Positions 33,867 to 42,028 of a DNA stretch of 44,046 nucleotides are shown here, in pieces. The stretch is from Candidatus Villigracilaceae bacterium (GTDB taxonomy: Bacteria > Chloroflexota > Anaerolineae > Anaerolineales > Villigracilaceae). Where the stretch lies: the NCBI GenBank assembly GCA_026645935.1, contig JAPKMP010000004.1, positions 1-44,046 of the forward strand. Direction: 5' to 3'. The notes under the pieces are model-generated. The model saw only the letters and a list, made by a program, of their open reading frames with translations, was not told the DNA's origin and searched no databases. The position numbers were made by a program, and so were the translations under genes. The first letter of the stretch is position 1; every line of letters begins with the position of its first letter.

Positions 33867-36020
33867 TCAAAATCTATGGTTTGTACCCGAGCCTTCTAAT
33901 AACCTTGCTGAATTTCCCAGAATCCCCAGATCGGGGATGGATTGCAGCGCAGCCGCGAGCATGGGCGGTAGAAAACCGAAGGCGGCGAGTGTAAGCCCAA
34001 TGAGGTTGTACGCAGCGGTAAAACCGAGATTGCCCTTTACCACACGCATTGTCCGTTGGGCGGCGGCGATGACTTGAGGAATCAACATCCAATCTTCGCG
34101 CAGGAGGGTGATGTGGGCGGCTTCGATGGCGACGTCGCTGCCTGCTTTCATGGCGATGCCTACGTCCGCTTGGGCGAGCGCGGGCGCATCGTTGATGCCA
34201 TCACCTGCCATGACGACGATATGTCCCTGTGATTGATATTCTTTGACGATGCGGATTTTATCTTCGGGTAAAAGATTTGCTTGGAAGGATATGCCCAACG
34301 CTTCGGCTACAGATGAAGCAACAATGTCATTGTCTCCAGTCAGCAGTTCTATTTTTTTGATGCCAAGAAAAAGCGCTTTTTGTAAAGCATCAGGTACTTC
34401 ACTTCGTAAAGTATCTGATGCGGCGATCAGCCCAGCAATCGTATTGTTAATGAAGATAAAGAAAACAGTTTTTCCTTGCCATTCGAGAGTATCAACTTGG
34501 GGCGGCATTGCGAAATCTTTTATCAATGACCGCTTACCTAAGGTGATCGTTTTACCGTCCACGGTTGCGCGGACGCCCATACCTGTCAGCGATTCGAAGT
34601 TGGTGATCTCGCGCAAGGCTATGCCGCGTTCCTGCGCGGAGCGGCGCAAGGCGTCGGCGAGGGGATGCTCGGAGTAACGGTCAGCAGATGCGGCGTAGGA
34701 AAGAAGCGTGTTCTCGTCCATGACCTCACCCCCAGCCCCTCTACCCATACGGGCACTCGTCCTAAAAGGCGAGGGAAGCAAAATCACATCCGTCACAATT
34801 GGCTTGCCAAGCGTCAGCGTCCCCGTTTTGTCGATCAACAATACATCGGCGCGGGCGAGCGTTTCAAGATATTTGCCGCCTTTGATGAGCACGCCGCGTT
34901 TTGCGTTCGAGCCAATCGTTGCGAGCATGGCGATGGGTGTGGCGAGCGCGATGGTGCATGAACATGCCACTAGCAAAACCGCCGCGGTGGAAAGCGGATT
35001 GCGTGTGAATAAAAACGTAAGCGCAGCGATGCCCGCCACAACCGGCAGATAATACGCGCTGAACTTATCGGCGAACTGCTGCACATCGGCGCGGTGGGCT
35101 TCGGCTTCTTCGACCATTTTGATGATCCGCCCGAACATGGACTGTGCCCCAACGGCTTGGGTGCGCACTTTGAGCGTGCCCTGCTTGAGGATGGTCGCGC
35201 CTCGCACCTGCGACCCGACGTCTGCTTCCACAGGCATCGACTCGCCCGTCACCGATGATTGATCCACTGCCGCGTGACCCGCGACGACTTCTCCATCCAC
35301 AGGAATCGTTTCGCCAGGGCGGACGATCACAACGTCGTTAATTTCGACTTCTGCAATGGGAATTTCTTTTTCTTCACCAACTCGTTCCACCCGCGCAATT
35401 TGCGGAGCCATCGCCGTCAGGTCTTTGACAGCGCGGCGGGCACCTTCGGCAGTGAGGCGTTCGGTGTAGCCGCCGATGTGCATGAAGAAGATGACAACCA
35501 TGGCAGTCGTCCATTCGCCAACGAAGAGCGCAGCAAAGGCGCCGATGCTCATCAGCGTATGCGCGATAATCTGTCGATTCAATGCGGCGCGGATGACATT
35601 GAAAAAAATTGAGGCGCCGCTCAGCAGGACGAGAATCAACCCGATGGGGAAGGGGATGAGTTGCGTCAGCCCATCGAGTACCCCCAACCATTCACCGAGA
35701 ACGACGATAATGATGACCGCGCCAAAGGCAAGTCCGAACGCGGTGAACATGCGGCGCGAAAAATCTGCAAGGGCAGCGTTTGGTGATTTTGCCTCTCCAT
35801 CTTTTGAAGCAACGGAATACCCAGCATTTTTCACGGCGGTGCGGATTTCATCCATTTTTGCAATGGATGGGTTCAACTGAACGATGGCTTTTTCAGACGA
35901 TAAAAAGACATCCACCTTTTTGACGCCTTCCACGCCGGAGATGGCGTGTTGGACGTGCTGGGTGCATTCGGTACAGTCCATGCCGGCGATTGGGATTTCG
36001 ATGGTTTGAATTTGTTCCAT
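33867..36020 (-). CDS. P1B-type heavy-metal ATPase with CSC motif
   Basis: A 717-residue metal-exporting P-type ATPase. An N-terminal HMA domain carries GMDCTEC (about 13-19). The membrane metal site reads ACSCTIALATP where most relatives have CPC, as described for a small P1B subgroup of unsettled metal preference. Catalytic motifs are DKTGTLTLG, SEHPLADAL, GDGINDAPALAQADVGIAM and GNSARLL near the end. Residues about 414-433 (LPSPFRTSARMGRGAGGEV) are an insertion encoded by a palindromic element related to one in the deaminase gene. It is the last gene of the ArsR-CDF-ATPase unit, eight bases after the CDF gene. Confidence 0.88.
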   Translation of the reverse strand: MEQIQTIEIPIAGMDCTECTQHVQHAISGVEGVKKVDVFLSSEKAIVQLNPSIAKMDEIRTAVKNAGYSVASKDGEAKSPNAALADFSRRMFTAFGLAFGAVIIIVVLGEWLGVLDGLTQLIPFPIGLILVLLSGASIFFNVIRAALNRQIIAHTLMSIGAFAALFVGEWTTAMVVIFFMHIGGYTERLTAEGARRAVKDLTAMAPQIARVERVGEEKEIPIAEVEINDVVIVRPGETIPVDGEVVAGHAAVDQSSVTGESMPVEADVGSQVRGATILKQGTLKVRTQAVGAQSMFGRIIKMVEEAEAHRADVQQFADKFSAYYLPVVAGIAALTFLFTRNPLSTAAVLLVACSCTIALATPIAMLATIGSNAKRGVLIKGGKYLETLARADVLLIDKTGTLTLGKPIVTDVILLPSPFRTSARMGRGAGGEVMDENTLLSYAASADRYSEHPLADALRRSAQERGIALREITNFESLTGMGVRATVDGKTITLGKRSLIKDFAMPPQVDTLEWQGKTVFFIFINNTIAGLIAASDTLRSEVPDALQKALFLGIKKIELLTGDNDIVASSVAEALGISFQANLLPEDKIRIVKEYQSQGHIVVMAGDGINDAPALAQADVGIAMKAGSDVAIEAAHITLLREDWMLIPQVIAAAQRTMRVVKGNLGFTAAYNLIGLTLAAFGFLPPMLAAALQSIPDLGILGNSARLLEGSGTNHRF
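34724..34778. repeat. Palindromic element inserted in frame in the ATPase gene
   Basis: CCTCACC (34724-34730) and GGCGAGG (34769-34775) pair at six of seven positions. The arm runs CCTCACC, five bases, CCCCTCT, as in the element at 2657-2708. The middle is longer and more degenerate (CTCGTCCT/AGGCGAG). It is read in frame between the phosphorylation motif and the HP motif of the ATPase without a stop, and in the opposite strand sense to the first copy. Confidence 0.6.
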
Positions 36021-36028
36021 TAGAAGCC

Positions 36029-36973
36029 TTACGCGTGCTCGTGCTGGTTTTCGCGAATCTCACAGTAGAGCAACCCGTTGCCGCAGCATTCACATTCCAT
36101 TTGCAGGGTGGCGTGCTGTATATTGTAGGTATGAGCGAGTAGTTCATTTATATTATGTTGAATCGACACGCCTTCGCCGATGGAGATATTGTCGATGACC
36201 ACATGGGCGGAGAGCATGCGTAAATTCTCGCTGATGCTCCACACGTGCAGGTCGTGAATGTCTTTCACGCCGTCTAGTTTGCGGATGTCCGTGACCATCT
36301 CGGTCATATCAATGTTTTCGGGAGTGCTTTCTAGCAGGATGTGGATGGTCTGCCGCAGAATGCTCCAGGCGTTGTATAAAATGAATGCGCCGATCAGCAC
36401 GCTGACGAATGGGTCGAGCCAATTCCAATTTGTGAAGGCGATGATGATGCCTGCCATGACCGCTCCAAGCGTGGACATGACATCTCCCATCAAATGGAGA
36501 AAGGCGCTGCGCAGGTTAAGGTCGTGTTCGCTGCCTTTTTTGACCATCATGGCGGTGACGAGGTTGATGATAAAAGCTACAGCGCCGACTCCGATCAAGA
36601 TGGTCGAGTCAACTTCGGGCGGGGTGATGAAGCGTTTGTAGGCTTCGAAGAAAATCCCAAACGCAATCAGAATCAAAGTTGTGGAATTTATCAGGGCGAC
36701 GAGAATCCCCACCCGATGATAGCCGAAGGTTTTGCCGGAGTTGGCGGGTTTGGCGGCGATGCGCAGAGCGTACCAGCTTAGACCGAGCGCGATGACATCG
36801 GTGAAGTTATGGGCGGCGTCGGTCAGCAGGGCGAGGCTGTTGCCAAATATGCCCGCAGCGATTTCAACGATAACGAATGCGGCAGTGAGAATCAGTGAAA
36901 GGGTGAGGCGTTTGGTGGTTTGCATTGCAAGGTCGCCAAAGTGGGAATGTGAATGGTTGTGCATGTTAACCAT
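36029..36973 (-). CDS. Cation-diffusion-facilitator zinc exporter
   Basis: A 314-residue CDF transporter with six membrane helices and a cytoplasmic C-terminal domain. The transport site has HNFTD (H-x3-D) and HLMGD (H-x3-D), the arrangement typical of zinc/cadmium CDF proteins. The His-rich start (MHNHSHSH) and a Cys/His-rich end (ECECCGNG, QHEHA) may gather metal. The start at 36973 overlaps the ArsR stop by eight bases; a start at 36964 is the alternative. It shares the operon with the sensor and the P-type ATPase and probably removes excess zinc. Confidence 0.88.
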   Translation of the reverse strand: MVNMHNHSHSHFGDLAMQTTKRLTLSLILTAAFVIVEIAAGIFGNSLALLTDAAHNFTDVIALGLSWYALRIAAKPANSGKTFGYHRVGILVALINSTTLILIAFGIFFEAYKRFITPPEVDSTILIGVGAVAFIINLVTAMMVKKGSEHDLNLRSAFLHLMGDVMSTLGAVMAGIIIAFTNWNWLDPFVSVLIGAFILYNAWSILRQTIHILLESTPENIDMTEMVTDIRKLDGVKDIHDLHVWSISENLRMLSAHVVIDNISIGEGVSIQHNINELLAHTYNIQHATLQMECECCGNGLLYCEIRENQHEHA

Positions 36974-37256
36974 GTTGGACGTGATCGAGCCCCAATGTGA
37001 ACAAACGCGAGACGTGGTCGTCATCGAGCGAATAAAAGACCTGCCTGCCCGATTTACGCGTGCGGACGAGGTGCATTTGTCGCAGTCCGCGCAGTTGGTG
37101 GGAGACGGCGGATTCGGTCATGCCGAGTCCATCCGCAAGGGCACGGACGCTCTTTTCGCCTTCCAGGAGCAGGGAGATGAGGCGGATGCGGCTGGCGTCG
37201 CTGAGTGCGCTGAAGAGTTCAGCAAGTTTGATGGCTTTAAGTTCGTTTAGTTTCAT
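36966..37256 (-). CDS. ArsR/SmtB-family zinc-sensing repressor
   Basis: A 96-residue winged-helix repressor: MTESAVSHQLRGLRQMHLVRTRKSGRQVFYSL is the recognition region. The last helix contains D-D-H, ten residues, then H-x2-H (DDHVSRLFTLGLDHVQH), exactly the spacing of the alpha-5 zinc site of CzrA/SmtB. No Cys is needed for this site. When zinc binds, the protein leaves its operator and the exporter genes are expressed. The ATG at 37256 is chosen over a TTG at 37274 that lies inside the operator. Confidence 0.9.
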   Translation of the reverse strand: MKLNELKAIKLAELFSALSDASRIRLISLLLEGEKSVRALADGLGMTESAVSHQLRGLRQMHLVRTRKSGRQVFYSLDDDHVSRLFTLGLDHVQHG

Positions 37257-37264
37257 CGTTGAAT

Positions 37265-37284
37265 ATATGAACAAGTATTCATAT
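37265..37284. promoter_or_regulatory. ArsR-type operator
   Basis: ATATGAA (37265-37271) and TTCATAT (37278-37284) form a 7-6-7 palindrome, nine bases before the repressor start. The half-site TGAA...TTCA with six bases between is the classical binding pattern of the SmtB/CzrA group. Its position predicts autoregulation of the three-gene export unit. Confidence 0.85.
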
Positions 37285-37293
37285 GTTACTGTG

Positions 37294-37333
37294 AAAAATA
37301 AAACCTGTCAATGTGACGTTTGGCAGGTTTTAT
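37294..37333 (-). terminator. Terminator of the metal importer operon
   Basis: Read on the minus strand, a ten-base stem (ATAAAACCTG at 37324-37333 and CAGGTTTTAT at 37298-37307) is followed by five T bases (37298-37294). It lies just after the last permease gene and before the ArsR promoter. Confidence 0.8.
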
Positions 37334-37345
37334 GCGTGATTGGAG

Positions 37346-38452
37346 CTAGTTATTGAATTCCTGGCTTGCCCTTCTTAATCCACTTTCTGTGAGGGTGAGT
37401 ACACCGTTCCTCTGGGTCACCAGGTCGTTGCGTTCTGCAATGCCGACCACTTCCATGGCAAATTGCGGCGTCCACTTGAGATGTTCGTTGAGGTGAACAA
37501 CTTCATTTTCGATCTCGGCTTCCTGCGCGGCGGTGTGATTGGCGATGTGCATCGTGAGCATGGTGAGAGCAAATTCGATGCGCTGGTTTTGGCGGCGCCG
37601 GGCTTGGGCTAGGAGTCCGCGCTCGGGGGCGAACAGGTACGAGATTAAGAAAGAGGCGCCGGTCATCGTCGCCATGGAGCCCGCGATGGATGCATCCAGA
37701 AAATAGGCGAGCCAATATCCGCTCACAGCAGAGAAGACTCCGATGAGTGCGGAATAGACCAACATGCGCGAGAGGCGGTCAGTGAGCAGGTATGCGGCAG
37801 CGGGCGGCGCGATCATGAAGGCGACCACAAGCACCGAGCCGACGGCGTCGAACGAACCGACGGCGGTGAGTGAAACGAGTGTCATCAACGCGTAGTGAAT
37901 GACGGTGGGCAGAAAACCAAGCGCGGCGGCGAGGGCGGGGTCAAAGGTGGCGAGTTTGAGTTCTTTATAAAAAACGATCACAAAGATCAGGTTGAGCGCG
38001 AGAATGCCGCCGGTGGTGTAAAGCGCTTCGGGACCAAAATCAAGCCCGAACAATTTGAAGCGATTGAACGGCGCAAAGGCAAGCTCGCCAAGTAGAACGG
38101 CATCTGTGTCGAGATGCACATCACCCGCGAAACGCGAAATGAGAATGACCGCGACGCTGAAAATGGCGGGGAAGACCAACCCAATGGCGGCATCTTCACG
38201 CACGAGTCGTGTGCGGTTGAGCAGTTCCACAAGGCTGACCGTGATGACGCCCATCAGCGCCGCGCCCACAAGCAGCAACGGCGACGTGAGACTTTTGGTA
38301 ATGAAGAACGCGATGACGATCCCAAGCAGCACGGTATGGCTGATGGCGTCACTCATCATTGCCATGCGGCGCAGCACGAGGAAGACGCCCGGCAATGTGC
38401 ATGCTACAGCGACGATGGATGCGATCAACATGATTTCAATTTGTGCGGACAT
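37346..38452 (-). CDS. Mn/Zn-type ABC permease with soluble C-terminal tail (second)
   Basis: A 368-residue permease of the TroC/MntB/ZnuB family, with about eight or nine helices in the first 285 residues (LRRMAMMSDAISHTVLLGIV near 27-46 is the family hallmark). Residues about 290-368 are soluble and resemble a small winged helix (LNEHLKWTPQFAMEVVGIAERNDLVTQRNGVLTLTESGLRRA). Typical ZnuB or MntB proteins are about 270-290 residues, so the tail is extra. It starts one base after the previous gene's stop. Function is import of manganese or a similar metal together with the genes upstream. Confidence 0.88.
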   Translation of the reverse strand: MSAQIEIMLIASIVAVACTLPGVFLVLRRMAMMSDAISHTVLLGIVIAFFITKSLTSPLLLVGAALMGVITVSLVELLNRTRLVREDAAIGLVFPAIFSVAVILISRFAGDVHLDTDAVLLGELAFAPFNRFKLFGLDFGPEALYTTGGILALNLIFVIVFYKELKLATFDPALAAALGFLPTVIHYALMTLVSLTAVGSFDAVGSVLVVAFMIAPPAAAYLLTDRLSRMLVYSALIGVFSAVSGYWLAYFLDASIAGSMATMTGASFLISYLFAPERGLLAQARRRQNQRIEFALTMLTMHIANHTAAQEAEIENEVVHLNEHLKWTPQFAMEVVGIAERNDLVTQRNGVLTLTESGLRRASQEFNN

Positions 38453-38453
38453 G

Positions 38454-39581
38454 CTACGCCTCCTTCTCTTCGTTTTTGCCTGCTTCGTCCAACCCGGCCT
38501 GGGTCAACGCCCAGGCATCTTTCGATAACTCTTGAGCATAGCCTTGTTCCTTGAGTTGACTCAACGCCAGCGAAACGCCTTCGGGGTTGGTGCTCATCGC
38601 CCGCAGCACTGCGGAGGAATGTCCGCGCTCTTGGTTGGGATGCTGCATGGCGAGCGTGTTGAGGTCGCCCAACACCGCCTGCGCCCGCAGTTGACGTCGG
38701 TTCTGCAAATTGCGAAACCAGTTCCAGACCAGTCCGCGATTGGTTGCGAACAGCATCGAGAAGAGGACGATGACGCTCATGCACAAAACAATGACGGGAC
38801 CTGTAGGCAGTTTCTCTGCCGAGCCGCTGATGAGCGTTCCGCTCACACCAGCCAGGGCGCCAAACAAACCGCCGAGGATGATCATGTTCTTGAGCTTGTC
38901 CGTCCACTGGCGGGCTGCCGCGGCGGGCGCCACGATCATCGCAGACATGAGCACTACGCCCACGGTCTGCAAGCCGATGACGATGGCAATGACCAGCAAT
39001 GTAGTGAGCAACACATCGAGAAAGCGGACAGGGTAGCCAAGGCTTGCCGCATACTCCGGGTCGAAGGTGATGAGTTTGAATTCTTTCCAGAAGGTCATCA
39101 GCAAAACAATTGCAAGTGTACCGATGACCGCCATTGTAACTACGTCACTTTGCAAAAGCGTTGCGGCTTGACCAAAGAGGAATTTATCTAAACCGGCTTG
39201 TGTGGCGTCGGGCAGTTTTTGGGTGAACGTCAGCAGCATCAGCCCCATTCCGAAGAAGACCGAGAGCACCAAACCCAAGGCACTATCGTCCTTGATGCGC
39301 GTGGTGCGGATGACGTTCAGCATGAAGAGCGTCGCGAGCCAGCCCGCGATCAATGCGCCCAACATCAGCACAGCAGGTTCGCGGCTGCGGGTGAGGAGAA
39401 AGGCGATCACAATGCCGGGCAATGCCGCATGCGAGATCGCATCCCCGAGTAGACTTTGCTTACGCAGCACCGCGAACGACCCAAGCGCTCCGCTGACGAT
39501 TCCCAAAATAGCGGAACCTAAAGCAACTGTGCGTAAGGTGTAGTCAAAGAAGAGGTCGTAAAAGAGTTGAGAAATATCCAT
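38454..39581 (-). CDS. Mn/Zn-type ABC permease with soluble C-terminal tail (first)
   Basis: A 375-residue permease of the same family as the next gene, with LRKQSLLGDAISHAALPGIV as hallmark. After the last helix (near residue 285) comes a tail of about 85 residues with an HTH-like pattern (LRAMSTNPEGVSLALSQLKEQGYAQELSKDAWALTQAGLDEA). Both permeases of this importer thus carry comparable tails. The ATG at 39581 is preferred: a GTG at 39626 would translate the word repeats of the leader into a Trp/Ser-rich segment unlike the family. No clear ribosome binding site is visible. Confidence 0.85.
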   Translation of the reverse strand: MDISQLFYDLFFDYTLRTVALGSAILGIVSGALGSFAVLRKQSLLGDAISHAALPGIVIAFLLTRSREPAVLMLGALIAGWLATLFMLNVIRTTRIKDDSALGLVLSVFFGMGLMLLTFTQKLPDATQAGLDKFLFGQAATLLQSDVVTMAVIGTLAIVLLMTFWKEFKLITFDPEYAASLGYPVRFLDVLLTTLLVIAIVIGLQTVGVVLMSAMIVAPAAAARQWTDKLKNMIILGGLFGALAGVSGTLISGSAEKLPTGPVIVLCMSVIVLFSMLFATNRGLVWNWFRNLQNRRQLRAQAVLGDLNTLAMQHPNQERGHSSAVLRAMSTNPEGVSLALSQLKEQGYAQELSKDAWALTQAGLDEAGKNEEKEA

Positions 39582-39588
39582 AAGAAGA

Positions 39589-39652
39589 GACCATTGACTA
39601 TGGACGATGGACCATTGATTTTCCACGGTCTATCGTCTTTCGTCCGTCGTCA
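39589..39652. repeat. Inverted heptamer arrays in a permease leader
   Basis: On the plus strand four consecutive seven-base units begin with GAC (39589-39616; GACCATT, GACTATG and two more). After 11 bases, three seven-base units begin with GTC (39628-39648), ending in another GTC. GTC is the complement of GAC, so the two arrays face each other. The region fills the 75-base gap between the ATPase and permease genes and is the same kind of array as at 1549-1606. Confidence 0.65.
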
Positions 39653-39656
39653 AGAA

Positions 39657-40412
39657 CTAATGCTTTCCATTTTCTGCGCTCAAGAAGGCGACCTTGCCGC
39701 CGTATGCCTTGCGCAGATTGTTGTCGGTGAAGACTTCGCTCACCGGTCCGCAGGCGATGCGGCGCACATTGAGCATGGTGACCCAGTCGAAATATTCGGG
39801 CACGGTCTGCAAGTCATGATGAACGACGACCACGGTCTTGCCAGCCGAGCGGAGTTCTTGCAGCAAGGTCACGATCGCGCGTTCGGTGGTGGCGTCCACG
39901 CCCTGGAAGGGTTCATCCATGAAATAGAGTTGGGCATCCTGCACGAGTGCGCGCGCCAAAAAGACACGCTGCTGCTGCCCGCCGGAGAGCTGGCTGATCT
40001 GCCGCTCTGCAAAGGATTTCATCCCAACTTTATCGAGGGCATCCAACGCTGCGACGCGTTCTGAAGCGCCGGGTCGTTTGAGCCAGCCGAGTGCGCCGTA
40101 ACGTCCCATCATCACCACATCCAACACACTGGTGGGGAAATCCCAATCCACGCTGCCGCGCTGGGGTACATAGCCGACCAGGTGACGCTGCTCCGCATAC
40201 GGTTTGCCATACACGAGCACTTGTCCTGCCGCGGGTTTGATCAACCCCAAAATGGATTTGATCATGGTCGTCTTGCCCGCGCCATTCGGTCCGACGATCG
40301 CCATCAACGTGCCCGATGGTACTTCCATGTCCACGTCCCACAACACGGGTTTGTCTTTGTAGGCAATGGTCAAGTCGGTTACATCAATTGCATTGACTGC
40401 CATGTCATTCAC
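39657..40412 (-). CDS. Mn/Zn-type ABC importer ATPase
   Basis: A 251-residue ATPase of the MntA/ZnuC/TroB family: GPNGAGKTT (about 38-46), [27 protein letters not shown] (family-specific Q-loop region), [21 protein letters not shown] and VVVHHD. It overlaps the binding-protein gene by eight bases and supplies energy to the two permeases. The WDFP Q-loop wording is common in Mn-type importers. Confidence 0.92.
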   Translation of the reverse strand: MNDMAVNAIDVTDLTIAYKDKPVLWDVDMEVPSGTLMAIVGPNGAGKTTMIKSILGLIKPAAGQVLVYGKPYAEQRHLVGYVPQRGSVDWDFPTSVLDVVMMGRYGALGWLKRPGASERVAALDALDKVGMKSFAERQISQLSGGQQQRVFLARALVQDAQLYFMDEPFQGVDATTERAIVTLLQELRSAGKTVVVVHHDLQTVPEYFDWVTMLNVRRIACGPVSEVFTDNNLRKAYGGKVAFLSAENGKH

Positions 40413-41331
40413 CTTTCAACGCGGCAACGATGGTGTCGATGTTGTGCCGCACCATGCCGATGTATGTCCCTTCGGGCGTGCCTTCACTGCCCATCGCATC
40501 CGAGAACAGCGAGCCGCCGATTTGCACGTCGAAGCCTTGCGCTTGCACCGCTGCCTGCACCGCTTCCACGTTGCGCTGCGGCACCGATGACTCAACAAAG
40601 ATGGCGGGGATCTGTCGCTCCACGATGAAGTTTGTCAGGTCTTGCACGTCTGCGGTACCCGCCTGCGCCTCGGTGCTGATGCCTTGCAAGCCGCGCACTT
40701 CAAAACCATACGCCTTGCCGAAATAATTGAAGGCATCATGCGCCGTGATGATGACGCGCTTATCAGCCGGGATCGTTTCTGCCTGGCTCAAAACATACTG
40801 ATGCAATTCTTCGAGCTGAGCGAGATACGCTACCGCGTTCGCCTCATACTCGGACTTGTGGCTGGGGTCAATTTCAGACAGAGTTTCCTGCACCTGTTCC
40901 ACTGCCTTCATCCACATGGTCACATCGAACCAGACGTGCGGGTCGTATTGATCAGGGTACTGCGGATTTGCCAGTAACGTGGCGCGGTCGATCTTGTCTG
41001 TCACGGCAACGGTCTTGATGCGAAAGTCGTTCATTTTCTCCAGCACTTCGCCCATCTGCGCTTCAAGGTGCAGACCGCTGTAAAAGATCAGGTCAGCTTC
41101 CTGCAAACGGCGCACATCGCCCTCACTGGCTTTGTAAAGGTGCGGATCCACCCCTGCGCCCATCAGAGCGATCACTTCAACGTATTCACCGCCGACATTT
41201 TTGGAGATGTCCGCGATCATGCCGGTCGTGGTGACGATATTCAACTTACCGTCCGTGTTTCCGCCCGTCTCCGTGGCGCAGGCGCTCAGGAGCAGGGATA
41301 ATGCAAGTACAACTAAAATTATTTTCTTCAT
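40405..41331 (-). CDS. Mn/Zn-type ABC binding lipoprotein (cluster A-I)
   Basis: A 308-residue lipoprotein with lipobox LSAC (Cys18) and a TroA-like domain. The four metal ligands are visible in DPHLYK, DPHVWFD, FVESSVP and LFSDAMG (His, His, Glu, Asp), the pattern of PsaA/MntC/TroA. The His-rich loop typical of strict zinc proteins (ZnuA) is missing, which favours manganese (or iron). GGAGA precedes the start. It is the first of four importer genes and follows the methyltransferase-like genes by 14 bases. Confidence 0.9.
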   Translation of the reverse strand: MKKIILVVLALSLLLSACATETGGNTDGKLNIVTTTGMIADISKNVGGEYVEVIALMGAGVDPHLYKASEGDVRRLQEADLIFYSGLHLEAQMGEVLEKMNDFRIKTVAVTDKIDRATLLANPQYPDQYDPHVWFDVTMWMKAVEQVQETLSEIDPSHKSEYEANAVAYLAQLEELHQYVLSQAETIPADKRVIITAHDAFNYFGKAYGFEVRGLQGISTEAQAGTADVQDLTNFIVERQIPAIFVESSVPQRNVEAVQAAVQAQGFDVQIGGSLFSDAMGSEGTPEGTYIGMVRHNIDTIVAALKGE

Positions 41332-41345
41332 TCGTATCTCTCCGA

Positions 41346-41972
41346 TTATCCAAGTTTGGGAAGCAGGCTTCCCGAGTGTTTCATGTAGGTTTGATATTGT
41401 TCGCCGAATTGCTCGATGAGCATTTTCTCTTCTTCCGGCACGCGAATGGCGATCACAGAAATGATGATGGCAATCCCGCAGAAACCGATGAGCCAGTTCG
41501 AGGTTAGGAAAAGAACCGCGATCTGCATCATGAGGAACGCAAGGTAGATCGGGTGTCGCATCCGCGCATAGGGACCTTCTGTCACCAATGCCGGGACCTT
41601 CAGCAAGCGCATGGCGGGGTCAAAGTCTGCGCCGAGTTTTTGGCTGAGGGTTTTGTGACTCCATGCATTAAGGATGATCGCGAAGATTCCCAGACCAAGC
41701 CCTGTCCAACGAACCCAGGCAGGGAAGGGGATGGCAGACCACGCCATGAATCTTGGTGCGAACGTCCACACGAGGACGCCGAGATAAAAGGGAATCCCAA
41801 AAATGGTGCGAAGTTTCAACAAAAGCGGAACTTCGTTTTCGTTGTGCATTTTCATGCGAGCGGCTTTGTCCTCTTTGCCAGCCTTTGCCTTTTTTGAGTA
41901 AGCAGTCATCACATAGGCAAAGCTGAAGAAGACAACAAAGAATGCGATTTTGAAAAAGATTTCGAGGGTCAT
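41346..41972 (-). CDS. Isoprenylcysteine-methyltransferase-family membrane protein (second)
   Basis: A 208-residue membrane protein with about five helices. The C-terminal part has GPYARMRHPIYLAF (about 131-144) and RVPEEEKMLIEQFGEQYQTYM (about 177-197), the S-adenosylmethionine-binding pattern of the ICMT/PEMT family. Bacterial members mostly have unknown substrates such as lipids or small molecules. It is similar in layout to the gene upstream (42029-42622), suggesting an old duplication. AGGAG precedes the start, just downstream of a 31-base palindrome. Confidence 0.8.
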   Translation of the reverse strand: MTLEIFFKIAFFVVFFSFAYVMTAYSKKAKAGKEDKAARMKMHNENEVPLLLKLRTIFGIPFYLGVLVWTFAPRFMAWSAIPFPAWVRWTGLGLGIFAIILNAWSHKTLSQKLGADFDPAMRLLKVPALVTEGPYARMRHPIYLAFLMMQIAVLFLTSNWLIGFCGIAIIISVIAIRVPEEEKMLIEQFGEQYQTYMKHSGSLLPKLG

Positions 41973-41988
41973 TGTTTTCTCTCCTGAA

Positions 41989-42019
41989 GTTGACAGTCAC
42001 TTTAAAAGTGACCGTCAAC
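41989..42019. repeat. 31-base near-perfect palindrome in the leader
   Basis: Arms GTTGACAGTCACTTT (41989-42003) and AAAGTGACCGTCAAC (42005-42019) pair at 14 of 15 positions around one base. It lies between the two methyltransferase-like genes, 17 bases before the start of the second. It could be an operator for the MntR-like regulator or another factor, or an RNA hairpin. No T-run follows in either direction. Confidence 0.6.
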
Positions 42020-42028
42020 TCTTAGTAG

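Noticed and set aside
39582-39626. Upstream GTG start of the first metal permease
   Set aside because: The extension is only translated word repeats and puts Trp/Ser-rich sequence before the first helix.
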